DNA of 64,000 bases from positions 1 through 64,000 of the forward strand of contig CAYUVF010000002.1 of NCBI GenBank assembly GCA_964448045.1, read 5' to 3'. The notes beneath the pieces were generated by a model. That model was not told the DNA's origin. It ran no database searches and saw nothing but the letters and a program-made list of their open reading frames with translations. Below are positions 34,886 to 43,592 of this stretch, piece by piece; within the stretch, counting starts at the first letter, position 1, and each line of letters starts with the position of its first letter. The DNA is from CAYUVF01 sp964448045. Lineage in GTDB: Bacteria > Bacteroidota > Rhodothermia > Rhodothermales > Salinibacteraceae. The translations under genes were made by a program, and so were the position numbers.

Positions 34886-35755
34886 TCAGTCGGCTTTCTG
34901 ATAAGCAATCGTGTTGTGGAGGCGAACCGGCTGAAAGGCACGCGTGACGCCGTGCAACGTCTCGGAGGTGCCGACGAAGAGGTATCCGCCGGGGTTGAGA
35001 CTTTTGTACAGGTTGCCGGTGACGTGCTGCTTGGTCGGCTCGTCGAAGTAGATAAGCACGTTGGCGCACAGAATGACGTCGAAGGTGCGCATCCGTCGCA
35101 TGGCGCGGTCGTCCATCAGATTGAGGTGGCGGAAGGATACCAGCCGCCGGACTTCGGGACTGAGGGTGTAGTGATCGTCCTCCGGCGTGAAGTACTTCCG
35201 GAGATACTGGTCGGGTATGTTGCGGACGGCGTAGGAGCCGTAGACGCCGGCGCGGGCGGTGTCGAGCACATCGGTGTTGATATCGGTCCCAATGATTTCG
35301 AGGCGCAGCCGCGGGTACTTGGGCAGGAGGTGCTCTTTGAGCAGCAGCGCCAGGGTGTACGGCTCGTCGCCCGTCGAGCAGGCCGCGCTCCAGATGCGCA
35401 GCTTCTGCATGCCGTTTTGGGCGTCGACCAGCTTCGGAATTAGCTCCTGCGCCAGCGCGTTGTACTGCTTGGGATGCCGGAAGAAGAAGGTTTCGTTGAT
35501 GGTGACGGCATTGACCAGTTTCGGCAGTTCGCTGGGCTGATGGCCGTTCTGGATGAGATGCACATATTCTTCGTAGCTGGGCACGCCGAGCGCTTTGAGG
35601 CGCCGGCCCACCTGGCTTTCGAGCAGATACCGCTTGTTGTCCCGGAAGTAGATCCCCGTTTGCTCGGAGATGTAGTCCCGAAGCTCATCGAACGTCTCCT
35701 GAGAGAGGCTCGATCGGTTGTCGGTGGACGTGTTGAGGTTGGACAGTAAGCTCAT
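34886..35755 (-). CDS. cheR: Chemotaxis protein methyltransferase
   Basis: 289 residues. N-terminal helical domain (SLSQETFDELRDYISEQTGI, YLLESQVGRRLKALG), then the SAM-binding domain: INETFFFRHPKQY, IWSAACSTGDEPYTLA (SAM motif), EIIGTDINTDVLDTARAGVY and DVILCANVLIYFDEPTKQ. It methylates receptor glutamates using S-adenosylmethionine and opposes CheB. No TPR domain is attached, in contrast to some CheR proteins. It lies 38 bases after the HEAT-repeat gene. Confidence 0.96.
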   Translation of the reverse strand: MSLLSNLNTSTDNRSSLSQETFDELRDYISEQTGIYFRDNKRYLLESQVGRRLKALGVPSYEEYVHLIQNGHQPSELPKLVNAVTINETFFFRHPKQYNALAQELIPKLVDAQNGMQKLRIWSAACSTGDEPYTLALLLKEHLLPKYPRLRLEIIGTDINTDVLDTARAGVYGSYAVRNIPDQYLRKYFTPEDDHYTLSPEVRRLVSFRHLNLMDDRAMRRMRTFDVILCANVLIYFDEPTKQHVTGNLYKSLNPGGYLFVGTSETLHGVTRAFQPVRLHNTIAYQKAD

Positions 35756-35793
35756 GACAGACGGTTCGTCGGCAGGCGAGGCGGAGGCCGGGA

Positions 35794-37077
35794 CTACAGG
35801 TGGGGGACGGCGAGGTCATCCGCAAACGCGCGGATGCTCGGGTCGGGGTCGGACTGGGCCGCTTCGATGACGGGCTGAAGCTCCGGGCGGCCGAGCTGCT
35901 CACACAGGCCGATCGCCGTCATCTTATCGTCGGCGCTGAGGCGATCGAAGTGGCGCTGCAGAAATGACCCGGCTCGCGTAAATGCGTCGGGTGGAATGGC
36001 CTCCTGCGCGAGCAGGCCGAGGGTGAAGGTAGCGGCCGCGCCGGGGTCCATCCGGTTGGCCGATGTGGCGCGATGCACGGGGGCAAACGGATTAGGGTGG
36101 CGCGTCAGCGTCTGGAACAGCTCCACATCGAGGTCGTCGTCTTCGCCTGCGTGCGCAAGCATCGACTCGACGGTTTGCTCGGTGGAGAAGAAGCGCAGTC
36201 CCCGGGCGGCGGCGCAGCGGTAGGCGCTCGACGGATCGGCCAGCATCTCCTGTAGGTGTGGTTCGAGCGTATCGGGCAGGTCGACGGCGGCCGCCGGCAG
36301 GCGCTCGCAGCGCTCGATGATGCTGTTCAGCACGATGGGGCGCGCCATGGGATTGACGCGTTCGACCTGGCGCAGTAGCCGCTCCAGCACGCCGGGGCCA
36401 TCCTGCGAGGCCAGCGCTTCGGCGGCGGAGAGCTGGACGACGGGATTGTCGTCGCTCAGGGCCCGTTCGAGCAGGGCGAAGTCGCCCTTAGCACCAAACG
36501 CGCCCATGGCTGTGACCACATCGGGCCGGGCCAGCGGATCCGCATCGTACAGGGCGCGCAGCTCATCGCCATGTTCGGCGGCGCCCAGCGCGCCAAGGGC
36601 GGCCACGGCAGCGAGCCGCACGTTGGCATCGTCGTCCTCCAGCCGCTCAGCAATCACATCCGTTACGGACACGGCTTCGGGGATCTGCGCGAGCACGTCG
36701 AGAGCAAACTTGCGGACGTCGTGATCGGGATCGTCCACAAAGGCAACCAGCGCCTGAATAGCACAGGCGCCCATGTCGGCGAGTACTTCACCGGCCAGGT
36801 TGCGCGTCGTGATGTTGTCGCTTCCAATCTGCGGGGCGACTTTGGCGGCGACGGCGGGCGTGCGATGCTCCGTCAGCCAGCGCGCCGCCTCCTCGCGGAT
36901 GCCGGCATCGGCGTCGGCAAGGGCTGCGGCGGCGACGGAGCGCGTGATGTCGGGCGGGTCGTCGGCGATCAGTTCGTCGAAGGCGGCGCTGCGCACGGTA
37001 GCATCCTCGGTCGCGAGCGCATCGTGCAGGGGGTGCGCTTCGGGCGCGGCGTCCGAGAGGGGAGAGGAAGAAGGCAT
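35794..37077 (-). CDS. HEAT-repeat protein in the chemotaxis operon
   Basis: 427 residues built of tandem alpha-helical HEAT-like repeats of about 31 residues: for example ADADAGIREEAARWLTEH, DDPDHDVRKFALDVLAQI, EDDDANVRLAAVAALGAL, SDDNPVVQLSAAEALASQ, DPSIRAFADDLAVPHL. Repeats cover nearly the whole length. There is no signal peptide. HEAT arrays are protein-binding scaffolds. Its place between cheW (23-base gap) and cheR (38-base gap) shows it belongs to the chemotaxis operon, but no Che complex I know contains such a protein. It might organise arrays or couple receptors to another process; this is unproven. Confidence 0.85.
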   Translation of the reverse strand: MPSSSPLSDAAPEAHPLHDALATEDATVRSAAFDELIADDPPDITRSVAAAALADADAGIREEAARWLTEHRTPAVAAKVAPQIGSDNITTRNLAGEVLADMGACAIQALVAFVDDPDHDVRKFALDVLAQIPEAVSVTDVIAERLEDDDANVRLAAVAALGALGAAEHGDELRALYDADPLARPDVVTAMGAFGAKGDFALLERALSDDNPVVQLSAAEALASQDGPGVLERLLRQVERVNPMARPIVLNSIIERCERLPAAAVDLPDTLEPHLQEMLADPSSAYRCAAARGLRFFSTEQTVESMLAHAGEDDDLDVELFQTLTRHPNPFAPVHRATSANRMDPGAAATFTLGLLAQEAIPPDAFTRAGSFLQRHFDRLSADDKMTAIGLCEQLGRPELQPVIEAAQSDPDPSIRAFADDLAVPHL

Positions 37078-37100
37078 GGGCGGGGGCAGTAAAGAGTGAA

Positions 37101-37586
37101 TCAGGCCGGTTCCGGGGCGGCGTCGAGCGCGCGGGCTTCCTCCTTCGAGATGACCGCGTCGAGATCGAGCAGGATAAGCAGTCGATCCTCAAGTTTGGCC
37201 ACGCTGCGAATGTAGTGCGCGTCGATCCCCACGGCGAGGTCGGGCGGCGGCTCGATCACGTCCTGGTTGATGCGGATGACCTCCTTGACGGCATCCGTCA
37301 TAAAGCCGATGACCTTGTCGCGCAGTTCGACGACCACGATGCGCGTATCCTGGTCGCGGTCGCGCGGCTCGAATCCGAAGCGCTTGCGCAGGTCGACCAC
37401 GGGAATAATGCGTCCCCGCAGGTTGATAACGCCCTCGACGAAGGACGGCGCATTCGGTACGCGGGTGATCTCGATGGGCCGGATGATCTCCTGCACCCGC
37501 AGGATGTCGACCCCGAATTCTTCGTTTTCGACGACGAAGCTGACGAGTTGAAGCAGGTCGTCACTGTGGTTTATGTGTTCGTCCAT
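37101..37586 (-). CDS. cheW: Chemotaxis coupling protein
   Basis: 161 residues, a single CheW domain: LQLVSFVVENEEFGVDIL, VQEIIRPIEITRVPNAP, VEGVINLRGRIIPVVDLR and RFGFEP. It bridges chemoreceptors and CheA in signalling arrays. It is the first gene of the che operon, with a sigma-28 promoter whose -10 element lies 58 bases upstream. A hairpin separates it from flgE. Confidence 0.96.
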   Translation of the reverse strand: MDEHINHSDDLLQLVSFVVENEEFGVDILRVQEIIRPIEITRVPNAPSFVEGVINLRGRIIPVVDLRKRFGFEPRDRDQDTRIVVVELRDKVIGFMTDAVKEVIRINQDVIEPPPDLAVGIDAHYIRSVAKLEDRLLILLDLDAVISKEEARALDAAPEPA

Positions 37587-37643
37587 AACAAGGGCGGCGA
37601 TAATAAAGATGACATAGCGGGGCCACGACGGTGGCCGTTATAT

Positions 37644-37670
37644 TTATCGGCGGCGAGCGGTTGAGCTTTA
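37644..37670 (-). promoter_or_regulatory. Sigma-28 (FliA) promoter for the che operon
   Basis: On the minus strand: TAAAGCTC, 11-base spacer, GCCGATAA. The -10 octamer is a perfect match to the FliA consensus and the -35 begins with TAAAG as in E. coli. It lies 58 bases ahead of the cheW start. Confidence 0.85.
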
Positions 37671-37713
37671 GCCGGGCGGAGAAGACAACATGCCCCGGTG
37701 GGGTACCATACAC

Positions 37714-37744
37714 GAGCCCCCACGCTCAAACGGCGCGGGGGCTC
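37714..37744 (-). terminator. Hairpin after flgE, likely operon terminator
   Basis: GAGCCCCCACG (37714-37724) pairs with CGCGGGGGCTC (37734-37744), 10 of 11 positions paired, with a 9-base loop. It starts 16 bases after the flgE stop and ends before the che promoter. There is no T-run after the stem on the minus strand, so it may need Rho or act as an RNA-stabilising end. Confidence 0.6.
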
Positions 37745-37759
37745 ATGCGATTACCGAAC

Positions 37760-38986
37760 TTACCGCTTCAGCTGGAGCGTCTCCTGCAGGATTTCATCCG
37801 AAGTCGTCACCACGCGAGCGGAGGCCTGATAGCCGCGCTGGGTGGTGATCATGTTGGTGAATTCGGTGGCGATGTCGACGTTGCTCTGCTCCAGCGCGCC
37901 CGAAACCATGGAGGTGCTGATCTCCTGGCCGGCGCGGCCGATCTTCAAGTCGCCGGACTGCGAGGTCACGCCGAAGAAGTTATCGCCGAGCTGCTCCAGC
38001 CCCTGCGGGTTGTTGACGTTCCCCACCGCGATCTGGCCGCGCACCTGCTGCTCGCCATTGGAGAAGTTGAGCACAAGGCGGCCTTTCGTGTCGATGTTGT
38101 AACCCACGACTTCGCCGGACCCGTTGCCATTCTGGTCCTGCACCACAGCCGTCGACGAGCCGCTGTACTGGGTGAGCTCTTCCAGGTTAAACTCGAGATT
38201 CGCGCCGGAGCCCACTGCAGCGGTGTCCCACGTCAGGGTCGGGGTGGTCGCCCCCGAGACGGATCCGTCCGGAGCAATATTGAGGGTACCTGTGGCATTT
38301 CCGGTGAAGGGAGAGTCGGCCGGGTCGCCGCCATAGTCGATCGTGTAATCCCACGCGGTATCGGACGTTTTCTCGAAGTTCACTGTCACGTTGTGGGCCG
38401 TCCCCTGCTCGTCGTAGACCGAGGTCGAGATCTCGTACGTGTCGCCGACGGCGGCATCGGCGGAGAGGTTGCCGGCGATGGTCGCGTTCTCCGTGAACTT
38501 GGGCGGATCCTTCGTGTTGGGATCGAGCTTCAGGGATTGCAGGCGGCTCGGGTCGATGTTGCCTTCCGAGTCGATGCCGTAGCCCATCACGTCGAGGCCA
38601 CTGGCGGTCACGAGCTCGCCGTTGTCGTTAAAGCTGAAGTTCCCGGCGCGGGTGAGCACGTTGCGGCCAGCTTTATTGGCGATGAAGAAGCCGTCGCCGT
38701 TGAGGGCGAGGTCCGTCCGGAGGTTAGTAAACTCCAGCGAGCCCTGGTTCCAGTTTTTGTCGATGGAACCCACGCTCACGCCGTTGCCCACGAAGGCAGG
38801 GTTGATGCTGCTGCCGCCCTGGGTTCGACTGACGCCCACGAGCTGCTGGCCCAGAATTTCCCCGAAGGCCACGCGGCTGCGTTTGAAGGCGGTGGTGTTG
38901 GCGTTGGCGATGTTATCACCGATGACATTGAGCCGGTTCTGATGCGCAGATAGCCCGGACATGCCGGTGCGAAGAGATCGAATCAT
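37760..38986 (-). CDS. flgE: Flagellar hook protein
   Basis: 408 residues from the start at 38986 (MIRSLRTGMSGLSAHQ). The N-terminal rod/hook signature NRLNVIGDNIANANTTAFK is clear, followed by LALNGDGFFI and NVLTRAGNFSF, which distinguish hook/rod proteins. The C-terminus EFTNMITTQRGYQASARVV and TSDEILQETLQL completes the family pattern. The middle domain (about 140-290) is the variable, surface-exposed part. It polymerises into the universal joint between rod and filament. It is the last gene of the long flagellar operon, with a gap of 153 bases from the preceding gene. Confidence 0.95.
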   Translation of the reverse strand: MIRSLRTGMSGLSAHQNRLNVIGDNIANANTTAFKRSRVAFGEILGQQLVGVSRTQGGSSINPAFVGNGVSVGSIDKNWNQGSLEFTNLRTDLALNGDGFFIANKAGRNVLTRAGNFSFNDNGELVTASGLDVMGYGIDSEGNIDPSRLQSLKLDPNTKDPPKFTENATIAGNLSADAAVGDTYEISTSVYDEQGTAHNVTVNFEKTSDTAWDYTIDYGGDPADSPFTGNATGTLNIAPDGSVSGATTPTLTWDTAAVGSGANLEFNLEELTQYSGSSTAVVQDQNGNGSGEVVGYNIDTKGRLVLNFSNGEQQVRGQIAVGNVNNPQGLEQLGDNFFGVTSQSGDLKIGRAGQEISTSMVSGALEQSNVDIATEFTNMITTQRGYQASARVVTTSDEILQETLQLKR

Positions 38987-39139
38987 AATAGGAAGTAGGT
39001 TTTTGGTCCGCGGCTTCGGTCGGTCCGCCGCGGCCAGCATCCCGTGCCGGGCCGGAGCCGGGCGTGGGGCCTGCTGGGGTTCTAAGGGTGCGTCGAGTTA
39101 TGCGAGTGAAAGAAGGAGAGCTTAAAAACGGCGTGTCGA

Positions 39140-39544
39140 TCAGAGCAGCATGGCGCTGTCAATCTGAGTGAACACGCGGTCTTGGAGTTCGTCCTGTGGC
39201 ATGGCGGTAATCACCGTGCGGTTCGGGACGTTCACGAGGAAGGCGGCGTCGGAGCGGAGCAGGAGGGCGTCACGTGAGCCCTTCTGATCGAGCTTCGACA
39301 GCGCCTCGTTCAGCGACTGGCGCTGGGTGGCATCCAGCGGAATATCCCGCTGCTGGATGCGCTCCGCGGCATGCGCGGAGAGTTTGACATCGGAGGGCGG
39401 CGCATCGTGCTGGCGCTGCGCCTCCTTGAGCGTATCGGCAAAGCGGTTTTCGTCGGCCGGCGGCGTCTCGTCCGGGCCTCGGCGCTGTTGCGGCGAAACC
39501 GGCGCGGGCGATCCAATCCGAGCGGCAATCTCACGGGGCGACAT
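39140..39544 (-). CDS. TIGR02530-type flagellar operon protein
   Basis: 134 residues. The C-terminal 85 residues match the small family found beside flgD in Bacillus and Clostridium: VKLSAHAAERIQQRDI, LNEALSKLDQKGSRDALLL, AFLVNVPNRTVITAM and VFTQIDSAMLL. The N-terminus is Pro/Arg-rich and probably disordered. Its function is not known; the constant position between flgD and flgE suggests a role in hook assembly. It starts 19 bases after flgD. Confidence 0.8.
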   Translation of the reverse strand: MSPREIAARIGSPAPVSPQQRRGPDETPPADENRFADTLKEAQRQHDAPPSDVKLSAHAAERIQQRDIPLDATQRQSLNEALSKLDQKGSRDALLLRSDAAFLVNVPNRTVITAMPQDELQDRVFTQIDSAMLL

Positions 39545-39563
39545 AAAGGGGCCGGTTCAAGGT

Positions 39564-40304
39564 TTACGGTTGTTCGATGCTCTGGACGGAATCGAGCGGG
39601 AGGCTCCGGTCGCCCACCCACAGCAGGACATCATCCTGCCCGAAGGTGATGCGGTCGACGGTTCCGCTCAGGAAGGTGGTGGCCTGCACGGCCTCGCCGT
39701 CGGGGTTGACCGCATCGATCGAGTAGGTGTAGGCCCCTTCGGCGACGGCCTCGCCGTCGTTAGTCGTGCCGTCCCAGGTGAACGACTGCGGACCGCCGTC
39801 CAATGCGCCCAGGTCTTCCGTGCGCACCACCTGGCCGGCCGCGTCGCGGATGGTCAGCGTGGCTTCGGCTGCGGGCGATTGCATGGTAAAGCGCAGATCC
39901 AGCTCGTTGCCCGCCCAGGTAATGCTGTTACCTTCGGCGCGAACCGTCTTGCCGAGCATGTTAGAGGCGAGACCGCTCTTCAGGTTTTTCGACAGCGCGC
40001 TGGTGCCGCCCTGCTGGCTGGCGAGCGTTTCGTTGATATTGATGAGCTGTTCGACCGAGCTAAACTGGGCGAGCTGGGCGGCGAACTCCTGGCCTTTCAT
40101 TGGGCTCATCGGATCCTGATTGCGGAGCTGGGTCACCAGCAGCTTCAGGAAATCCTCTTTACCCATATCGGCGCCGAGGTTGGGCGCTTCGGAGCCATCC
40201 TGCTCCGGGTTCGCCGGATCGGATTCTGGGCTCCGATTCAAGAGGTCGTCTGCCTTGGACGCGGCGGCCGCTGGATTCTGCGACGCGATCGAATTCGTGG
40301 TCAT
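39564..40304 (-). CDS. flgD: Flagellar hook capping (scaffold) protein
   Basis: 246 residues. The conserved region KEDFLKLLVTQLRNQDP, GQEFAAQLAQFSSVEQL near residues 50-90 is diagnostic of FlgD. The C-terminal half has a FlgD Ig-like fold (EATLTIRDAAGQVVRTEDL, FTWDGTTNDGEAVAEGAY). It sits at the tip of the growing hook and helps add FlgE subunits. It lies between fliK (25-base gap) and the TIGR02530 gene. Confidence 0.95.
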   Translation of the reverse strand: MTTNSIASQNPAAAASKADDLLNRSPESDPANPEQDGSEAPNLGADMGKEDFLKLLVTQLRNQDPMSPMKGQEFAAQLAQFSSVEQLININETLASQQGGTSALSKNLKSGLASNMLGKTVRAEGNSITWAGNELDLRFTMQSPAAEATLTIRDAAGQVVRTEDLGALDGGPQSFTWDGTTNDGEAVAEGAYTYSIDAVNPDGEAVQATTFLSGTVDRITFGQDDVLLWVGDRSLPLDSVQSIEQP

Positions 40305-40329
40305 TGGAGGGAGGGATTTATGGGGGAGG

Positions 40330-42354
40330 CTATCCGATCCATTCGTGCTGACCGCCGGTCAGGGACGTACGCGGCACCGTGTTATCGGCGGTTGCATCGG
40401 GGTCGAGCCGGTCAGGCGAAGCGAGAGACGCGCTGGAAGGGCCCTCGTCGGGCGCCTGGTCCTGCGACGAGTCCGATCCATCGGACATCAGAGAGAAGTC
40501 GATTTCGGTGTCATACTGGGCTTGGAGCGCGTCCTGAAGCTGTTGGGCCTGCGCCGAGGCGATGGAGCGGAGCCGCGCATCACTGAAACCCACCGAGACA
40601 GCCATGCGCTCGTTGTCCTGCCGCGTTTTGAGCGTGACGGTGCCGTCGCCTTCCTGTAGTTGCATTTCGATCATCTTCCACCCACTCGCCGCCTGTGCAA
40701 ACGAAGGGCGGCCCATCTTGGCTCGTAACCAGGCCATCGACCGATGTGGGCTGGTAAACGGCGCGGGGCGATGGGAGGAACTGGATGAGCGGGTGGAGTC
40801 CGTCGTCGTGGAGCCTTCCGTAGCGGCCCGACCCAGAATCTCGGGGGAGGTCTCCCCATCCGGGCGAGCCGGGGCGGGCGTAAAACCAGTGGATTCGCCG
40901 CTGCCTCGTCCGGCAGATGCCCCGGATGCCGAGTTGGCGTTCAGAGAGAACGTCGTGGATTGGTGGGGGGAGGCCTTTTTCTGGCGTGCGTGGGCGTTCT
41001 GAGCAGCCTGCGCACGCTGGCGGGAGGGCTGATCGTCGCCGGAATCCGATGTGCCGCCGTCGCTGGTGGCCTCTCCTCCAGCCGGGGTGCGGACCTCGAC
41101 CGTCTTTGCGGAATGAGGGGCGGCGGAACGCTCGTGGGTCGACGAAGAGGTTTTGGAGGCATTTGAAGTCGAAGGAGACGCCACGCCCTGCCGGGTGGCC
41201 TGCTCGGCCTTTTCAGTCGACATAGTGGCTTTCGAGGCGTTCGTTTCAGCCGTTTCTATAGCTTGAGGGGAGGCTGGTCGCGGTTTGTCCTGTACGCGGC
41301 CAGCCGACGGTTGGGGGGGGGGCGGAGGCGCGGGTGTCGTCTTTTGGGAAGACGCCTGCGCAGCTGAATCGGACGGAGAGCCGGTCGACGATGTCGCTGC
41401 CACGGAGCGAGGGGAGCCCTCCTTGGCAGAGGAGGACGGAGGAGCAGATTGTACCTTCGCGGGTTGTCCTGCCTCGACTTCTGGACGGGACGCCGACGCT
41501 GGAGTGTTCTTCGCAGGTGTCTCGGTCGCAGTCGGCGTCGATGCTCCAGCTGTTTCGGCAAAGGATTTGGCAGAGGGCGCACTCGGTGCCGGTGGCGACG
41601 GTTTCGCCGCCGACGGTGGGGTGGGGGCGGCCTTATCCGACGAAGCAGCAGGCGATCCGGATGGCGTCTGGGAGGGGGGAGACGGTTTCGCCTTCGGCGT
41701 TGCATTTGCCTCGGCGTGGTTCGGAAGGGGTGTCGCGTGTGCTGACGGATTCGACGATTTGGAAGGCGATGGGTTAGGAGGCGATGACGCGGCGGCCTGC
41801 TGTGACGCCGTCTCCTGCGACGCAGGCGCGGGCGCCGCCGTCGCCGTGGACGGGGAGCTTGTCGCGCTCGCGGACGGGGGCTGCGGGGCATCGGGAGAGG
41901 CCCCGTTGCCAGTGGCCGAAGCTTTTTTGGCCGTCGCTTCTTTTATGGTGTCAGCGTTAGTGGCGTCAGTTTGGGGCATTGAAGGTTCGGCCTTTGCCGA
42001 TTTCCCTTCTACTGGGGGTTGAGCAGCAGCACCCAGCGCGTCTTGAGCATCCGCTTTCGAGCCAGCCGCGATCACGTCGCCCTCTGCTGGTGTAAGCGCC
42101 TTTGCGGAGGGGCCGGCGTCCTTCGATGCAACCGTGGGGGGAGTCGATTCTGGATCGGCTGATGGGGGCGCCGATACGATGAGTTTCTCACCGCCGGCGG
42201 AGCGGGCCAGCGAGGCCGGCGCATCGGTGTGCGCTCCGGTCTGCGCGGACAGGATATCGGCAAACACCGCTTCGCCATTTGAGAGCGACGGCGCAGCATC
42301 GCTGTTTCCCTCCGTAAGCGGAGCAGCCAGCATGTGTAGCAGGGACGTATGCAT
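40330..42354 (-). CDS. fliK: Flagellar hook-length control protein
   Basis: About 674 residues from the start at 42354; a Met at 42333 is also possible. Most of it (about 60-560) is a very low-complexity Pro/Ser/Ala/Thr/Lys-rich chain, as expected for an extended molecular ruler. The C-terminal domain matches the Flg_hook fold: GWKMIEMQLQEGDGTVTLKT, MAVSVGFSDARLRSIASAQA, LQDALQAQYD. It measures hook length during export and triggers the switch from hook to filament export. It is longer than most FliK proteins (about 400). It sits between the MotE-like gene and flgD. Confidence 0.85.
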   Translation of the reverse strand: MHTSLLHMLAAPLTEGNSDAAPSLSNGEAVFADILSAQTGAHTDAPASLARSAGGEKLIVSAPPSADPESTPPTVASKDAGPSAKALTPAEGDVIAAGSKADAQDALGAAAQPPVEGKSAKAEPSMPQTDATNADTIKEATAKKASATGNGASPDAPQPPSASATSSPSTATAAPAPASQETASQQAAASSPPNPSPSKSSNPSAHATPLPNHAEANATPKAKPSPPSQTPSGSPAASSDKAAPTPPSAAKPSPPAPSAPSAKSFAETAGASTPTATETPAKNTPASASRPEVEAGQPAKVQSAPPSSSAKEGSPRSVAATSSTGSPSDSAAQASSQKTTPAPPPPPQPSAGRVQDKPRPASPQAIETAETNASKATMSTEKAEQATRQGVASPSTSNASKTSSSTHERSAAPHSAKTVEVRTPAGGEATSDGGTSDSGDDQPSRQRAQAAQNAHARQKKASPHQSTTFSLNANSASGASAGRGSGESTGFTPAPARPDGETSPEILGRAATEGSTTTDSTRSSSSSHRPAPFTSPHRSMAWLRAKMGRPSFAQAASGWKMIEMQLQEGDGTVTLKTRQDNERMAVSVGFSDARLRSIASAQAQQLQDALQAQYDTEIDFSLMSDGSDSSQDQAPDEGPSSASLASPDRLDPDATADNTVPRTSLTGGQHEWIG

Positions 42355-42373
42355 ACGGTTGGGACCGGAGCCG

Positions 42374-42946
42374 TTAGTTTTCAGAAACCATGCGATCGAC
42401 AAGGCGTGCGGCGCGCTCGGGAGGGAGCGACTGGATCAGCCGAGCCCGTGTGCGGCCGCTCGATTCGGTGTACAGCATTTGGTAGATGCGCATGTCGAGT
42501 TCGTTGAGCACCGCCTGCAGCTCCTCGTCTTCCAGTTTCGTGAGCGTTTTCGCCATCTCTGCTGCTTTGGCCTTGGTGGCCTGCAACGATTGTACCTGAT
42601 CGCGCAAATCGGCCAATTCGCGGTGTAACCGATCCTCGGTCGCAGCCAGCGTTTGGACGCTGTCGTGCATGATGGCGAGAGAGTCGCGCAGACGGTTGAC
42701 GGCGTCGAGGGAGGCAAAGGGCTTATCGGGTGCCGGCGTCGCGGCCGAGTCGGGGGCGGCGCCCTTGGGTAGGGGGCGCGGCGTATCCGTCTCGGCGGCG
42801 GGTTGCCCCGGCGTGGCCGAACTGTCGGCCGGCGTGGCCGATTGCGTGACGTCGGGTACCACCATGGGCAGTACCACGTACGTACCGGCAAGTCCGACGA
42901 CGAAGGCGACCAGTCCGACGCCGATAGCAAGAACGACCTTTTTCAT
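42374..42946 (-). CDS. MotE/FlbB-like flagellar protein
   Basis: 190 residues. One N-terminal membrane helix (VVLAIGVGLVAFVVGLAGTYVV) is followed by a Pro/Ala-rich periplasmic spacer and a coiled coil (residues about 85-135, LRDSLAIMHDSVQTLAATED, LHRELADLRDQVQSLQ). The C-terminus, LDMRIYQMLYTESSGRTRA, LIQSLPPERAARLVDRM, resembles the MgtE N-terminal/FliG-like helical fold. This layout matches the MotE/FlbB group, often encoded next to fliJ or the stator genes and placed near the basal body. Its start overlaps the fliJ stop by 4 bases (ATGA), so the two are translationally coupled. Confidence 0.65.
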   Translation of the reverse strand: MKKVVLAIGVGLVAFVVGLAGTYVVLPMVVPDVTQSATPADSSATPGQPAAETDTPRPLPKGAAPDSAATPAPDKPFASLDAVNRLRDSLAIMHDSVQTLAATEDRLHRELADLRDQVQSLQATKAKAAEMAKTLTKLEDEELQAVLNELDMRIYQMLYTESSGRTRARLIQSLPPERAARLVDRMVSEN

Positions 42947-43404
42947 AGGAGGGACGGACGGTTGGAGCTGCGGTTGTACCGCATGACGGATTGCTCATCG
43001 ATAAAGGCCAGTTCGGCATCCGACTGGTCTTTCTTGTGCTGCGTCTCTTCTTTGTCGTGCAATGTGTGGAGGCTTTCCTCGGCTTGGCGGTGTTCAATCC
43101 AGGCGGTACGGGCCTCGGCTTCCTGCTCCTCCAGCTCCTTCAGGCGCGCCTCCTGTTGCTGTAGCTTCTGCTGCGCATGCTGGCGGAAGGCATCGTGTTG
43201 CCGCAGGGTCTGCAGCCCAACGCGACCGGGGTCCGGAGCGCTCTCACGGATCTCTTCAAGCCGCTCTCGTGCCTGCTCGACGGCCCGCTCCTGTTTCTCG
43301 CGGGCGTTAACGGCCGACTGCAGATCGTGACGAGCTTGCTCCGTTTTGTATTCGCGCAGATCAAGCACGCTCTGGAGCGAAAAGCGGAATTTTTTTCCCG
43401 ACAT
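42943..43404 (-). CDS. fliJ: Flagellar export protein FliJ
   Basis: 153 residues, an almost continuous coiled coil: FRFSLQSVLDLREYKTEQA at the N-terminus is the FliJ signature, followed by long Gln/Glu/Arg-rich helices. FliJ is the stalk of the export ATPase, binds FliI and FlhA and recycles chaperones. It lies after fliI with a 188-base gap, unusually wide for this operon, in which I see no gene. Confidence 0.85.
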   Translation of the reverse strand: MSGKKFRFSLQSVLDLREYKTEQARHDLQSAVNAREKQERAVEQARERLEEIRESAPDPGRVGLQTLRQHDAFRQHAQQKLQQQEARLKELEEQEAEARTAWIEHRQAEESLHTLHDKEETQHKKDQSDAELAFIDEQSVMRYNRSSNRPSLL

Positions 43405-43592
43405 AATTTCCGTGAAAGGAGTGGGGGAGAACGGAAGAACGTGACGGCAAAATCGCGCACTGTGCCGCTACAACGGCGGCTTGCTTGCACCGACTGGGCA
43501 AAGCCCGTGTGCTTCAAGCAGGGGGATGGATGCCGTGCTTGATACATCTGCAAAACACTCGCCAGAATGAAGGGGCCGCGCCGATGCAGGCA

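Noticed and set aside
43405..43592. 188-base gap between fliI and fliJ, searched for a small gene or RNA
   Set aside because: No open frame with flagellar character, promoter or strong fold was seen.
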